Origin: Deltaproteobacteria bacterium
Lineage (GTDB): Bacteria > Desulfobacterota > Binatia > Binatales > Binataceae
Direction: 5' to 3'
Assembly: GCA_021780755.1 (NCBI GenBank)
Contig: JAJXYF010000039.1
Location: 35,521-99,520, forward strand
DNA: 64,000 nucleotides
Shown here: positions 61,646 to 64,000 of the stretch, piece after piece
Layout: each line of letters begins with the position of its first letter
Numbering within the stretch: position 1 is the stretch's first letter
Notes under the pieces: model-generated
Told to the model about the DNA's origin: nothing
Seen by the model: the letters and a program-made list of their open reading frames with translations, nothing else
Database searches by the model: none
Position numbers and translations under genes: made by a program

Positions 61646-63232
61646 ATGCCCGGGCCAAGAACATCGAAACCATCAGGAGACTCGGGGAGTCACGAGTCGG
61701 GAAACCGCCCGCAACGCACATCAAGCGGGCTAAACGCGGTTTACCAGTTGGGGGGCGGACCACGACATTACCATCTCCTGTGGGACGGCGAGCTAGAAGC
61801 GCTGCGGCCGGTTCTCAGCCAGGTGTACGAGCATCTCGGAGAGATCGTGGAGCATTGGCATCGGCTCTACGTTCTGCACTTCGGCGACACGCGCAGCTTG
61901 TCAGAGGCTGAGTTTCGCGACCTCTTCCACAACGCGATCTCACGCAACACCAAGGATTTGCTCGAACGCGATATGGACCGCTATGCGGTCGATACGATCC
62001 GTACCGGTGAACTCCTGCGGGAGCGCAACGTGCCGTTTGCGGAGGTGGTGGCGTCGCTTCATCTTTATGAAGAGAGCGCTCACACGGTCTTCCCCAAGGA
62101 TCCGGCTCCGTCAATCGAGATTTACACCGCGTTCGACAAGCTGAGCCACATTCGCCTGATATTGCTGGCCGACGCGTATTTCCGCTCGGCTTCGGCAAGT
62201 GCTGGCGCGCGGATTCAGTCGCTGGAACGGCAAGCGACGCTGCTATCGCGGGAATGGCGCAGTTCCTTTCACGGTCTGATGGGATCGGGCCCCGCGATGC
62301 GCCGCCTCTACGAACGGATCGAGGCGGCGTCCGAGAGTCGCGGCACGATTTTGATCGTCGGCGAGAGCGGAACTGGCAAAGAACTGGTGGCTCGCGCGAT
62401 TCACGAGTGCGGCATGGGCCCGACGGCCCCCTTCGTGGCGCTCAACTGCGCCGCGATTCCAAAGGACCTCATCGAGAGCGAGATGTTTGGGTACAAGAAG
62501 GGGGCGTTCAGCGGTGCGAATGCCGATTACCTGGGATTGTTCCGGGCGGCCGAGGGTGGCACCTTGTTCCTCGACGAAGTGACCGAGATGAGTCCCGAGA
62601 CGCAGAGCAAGCTGCTGCGTGCGATCCAGGAACGGAGCGTTCGTCCGGTCGGCTCGACGCACGAGATAGCGGTTAACGTGCGCCTGATCGCCTCGACCAA
62701 CCGCGATCCTGAGGAGGCGGTACGGAACGGCGATCTGCGCCAGGACCTCTATTATCGACTTCAGGCCGGCGTCCTGCAGACGCCGCCGCTGCGCGAGCAC
62801 GCCGACGATATCCCGCTACTGGTTGAGCACTTTATCGAGATCTTCAACGAGAAGCTGCAACCGCGAATCGCCGTGCAAGGCATCGAGGAAGATGCGATTG
62901 CGGCGATGATGGAATATCCCTGGCCTGGGAATGTCCGCGAACTGTCCAACTCGATGGAGGGTGCGTTTACTTTCGGCCGGTCACCAATGATTCGGCTGCA
63001 GGACCTGCCCGCCGCCATCATCGGGAGCCGGCCACTGAAGGCTGCGCAAATCGCGGAGCCGGACGCTCAGGAAACCGTCGCTGCTCCGTCGATCGGCTCC
63101 TTTGCGGAGGCCGAGCGTGAGATTATCGCCCGCGCGCTAAAGGCCACCGACGGCAACAAGGTCGCCGCCGCGGCGCTTTTGAGAATCTCCCGCAAGAAGC
63201 TCTACGCCAAGATCCAAATATACGGCCTGTAG
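61646..63232 (+). CDS. Sigma-54-dependent transcriptional activator
   Basis: A 528-residue bacterial enhancer-binding protein. Residues 40-190 form a helical sensory domain (LRPVLSQVYEHLGEIVEHWH...) that resembles the RsbRD/globin-like N-terminal group, which is inference. The AAA+ domain has Walker A GESGTGKE near 239-246, sigma-54-contact GAFSGA near 286 (Thr replaced by Ser), and Walker B GTLFLDEV. The last 40 residues are a Fis-type HTH (GNKVAAAALLRISRKKLYAK). The ATG at 61646 has AAGGAG 8 bases upstream; a longer frame back to 61355 has no such site. It is divergent from the redox operon and probably controls it. Confidence 0.9.
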   Translation: MPGPRTSKPSGDSGSHESGNRPQRTSSGLNAVYQLGGGPRHYHLLWDGELEALRPVLSQVYEHLGEIVEHWHRLYVLHFGDTRSLSEAEFRDLFHNAISRNTKDLLERDMDRYAVDTIRTGELLRERNVPFAEVVASLHLYEESAHTVFPKDPAPSIEIYTAFDKLSHIRLILLADAYFRSASASAGARIQSLERQATLLSREWRSSFHGLMGSGPAMRRLYERIEAASESRGTILIVGESGTGKELVARAIHECGMGPTAPFVALNCAAIPKDLIESEMFGYKKGAFSGANADYLGLFRAAEGGTLFLDEVTEMSPETQSKLLRAIQERSVRPVGSTHEIAVNVRLIASTNRDPEEAVRNGDLRQDLYYRLQAGVLQTPPLREHADDIPLLVEHFIEIFNEKLQPRIAVQGIEEDAIAAMMEYPWPGNVRELSNSMEGAFTFGRSPMIRLQDLPAAIIGSRPLKAAQIAEPDAQETVAAPSIGSFAEAEREIIARALKATDGNKVAAAALLRISRKKLYAKIQIYGL

Positions 63233-63571
63233 CAACGACCGGGGCTCGCTCATCTCCCGTCGTGCGGCCTGGTGCTGGAAGTTCGCGGCCGACTCGGGAG
63301 CGCATTGTTACCTCAGAAGAGATTTCCAATCGCACTCCGTCGATGGGAATCAACGCACCGCTCGAAGCGTCAATTTTGTACTGAGGAAGATTCTTGCCGA
63401 CGAGGCAAGCATTCAAATCAGCCTTTCACGCTCCCGCCAGGCTTGATTTATTACGATCAGTTAATGTACACCGGTTAAAAGTCGCACCCGCTAAAGGTCG
63501 TTAGCGTACAGTCACTAATGCCTAAAAATAGATCGCCATGTTGCATTAACCGCTTAAAACAGGGGCAGATC
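63233..63571. other. Gene-free gap
   Basis: A 339-base gap with mixed GC. Its right part (about 63430-63560) is AT-rich and contains CGCTA-N8-TAGCG. No gene is supportable. Confidence 0.35.
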
Positions 63572-63889
63572 ATGCAATATCAAGTTCCGGAGAGCGAGAT
63601 TCTACAGGTCAAGAAGGCCGGCGAAGTGCTCGGTGGGATGGAGCCGCTGCTGTCCAGCGCAAAATCCGACGGGGACGGCCTGGTGATTGAGAGTTACAGA
63701 ATCCGAGAACTCGGACCCACGCCGCGATTCAGTTACAGCGATCGCCACGTCATCTCGATTCAACGCGAAGGCCTCGTAGTAGCGCACGAAAATAATTCCA
63801 CAAGAGAATTGTACCCGGGTTCGATGGCGATTTGCCCGGCGAATGTTCCCCAGAGCAGGTTTACTTTTTCCGGCGCTAGTGGCTTGTAA
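63572..63889 (+). pseudogene. AraC-type regulator, N-terminal sensor domain only
   Basis: A 105-residue frame from ATG 63572 (GGGG 7 bases upstream). Its pattern (LVIESYRIRELGPTPRFSY, SDRHVISIQREG, LYPGSMAICPANVPQ) matches the cupin-like ligand domain of AraC regulators. The chain stops before any HTH is made, and the DNA just after the stop leads into a transposase-like frame. The gene was probably interrupted by an insertion. A short stand-alone sensor protein is the alternative. Confidence 0.6.
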
Positions 63890-63925
63890 CAGTGACATTG
63901 GTATCGCATTCATGTATCATGAGGC

Positions 63926-64000
63926 ATGCGTGAAGGGGAGTTTCGATTGACGGCGAGCGAGCGCAGAGAACTGAGGGACAGGCTGCGCTCGCGCACGTTG
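63926..64000 (+). CDS. IS630-type transposase, 5' end (partial)
   Basis: The frame begins MREGEFRLTASERRELRDRL and runs off the right edge. The LTAxERxEL pattern is the first helix of the N-terminal HTH in IS630-like transposases. Only 25 codons are visible, so the call rests on that pattern and on the truncated AraC gene beside it. Confidence 0.45.
   Translation, partial: MREGEFRLTASERRELRDRLRSRTL

Overview
This is a GC-rich bacterial chromosome segment with densely packed genes on both strands. The gene content is a Gram-negative core (MurA, PrmC, RF1, L31, purine, histidine and thiamine genes) mixed with four LLM-type F420-dependent oxidoreductases, three family III CoA-transferases or racemases, an enoyl-CoA isomerase and a diiron oxygenase. 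That mix suggests an uncultivated soil-type lineage such as Binatota/Desulfobacterota-like bacteria. The lineage is inferred from gene content only; no rRNA or other marker in the window proves it.

Layout. 0.2-1.2 kb: a TadG-like pilin-associated protein. 1.6-8.7 kb: a minus-strand core block rpmE-prfA-prmC and murA-hisD-hisB-hisA, interrupted by a small plus-strand membrane stress protein. 9-12.8 kb: a lipoprotein, then a DapA-like lyase with a sugar kinase fused to a sugar isomerase. 12.9-17.7 kb: TetR, diiron oxygenase, enoyl-CoA isomerase, F420 oxidoreductase and a CaiB-like CoA-transferase. 17.9-21.3 kb: a phospho-signalling operon (membrane FHA protein, zinc-ribbon protein, Ser/Thr kinase with WNK-like lysine placement). 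21.4-35.3 kb: PHP phosphoesterase, more F420 oxidoreductases, a CLC channel, hydrolases, an aminotransferase, an AMACR-like racemase and a corrinoid-binding-type protein. 35.6-44.3 kb: PcaB-like lyase, pcm, LysM/LytM lipoprotein, apt, zinc exporter, alcohol dehydrogenase, DUF1015 and TsaC. 44.3-48.6 kb: purD, purH, alr. 49.2-51.3 kb: a TPP riboswitch and thiS-thiG-thiE.

At 53.66 kb a tRNA-Arg(CCG) carries a clean integration scar. A perfect 41-bp direct repeat, 3,265 bp apart, brackets a small island with no integrase. The island holds one minus-strand operon: a ribbon-helix-helix antitoxin, a GNAT toxin, an unrecognised helical protein and a SIR2-like protein. The last two overlap by ATGA. 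This is the best candidate for an undescribed system, a SIR2-based defence pair carried with an addiction module.

57.3-64 kb holds a DksA-like protein, a periplasmic redox operon (MauG/cytochrome c peroxidase, Tat-exported metallophosphoesterase, SoxA/TsdA-like cytochrome) divergent from a sigma-54 activator, and an AraC-type sensor domain apparently cut short beside an IS630-type transposase that runs off the right edge.

A roughly 100-bp hairpin-bearing repeat occurs in six intergenic gaps, always in the same orientation. Many long open frames in this window are antisense shadows caused by high GC and were left out.
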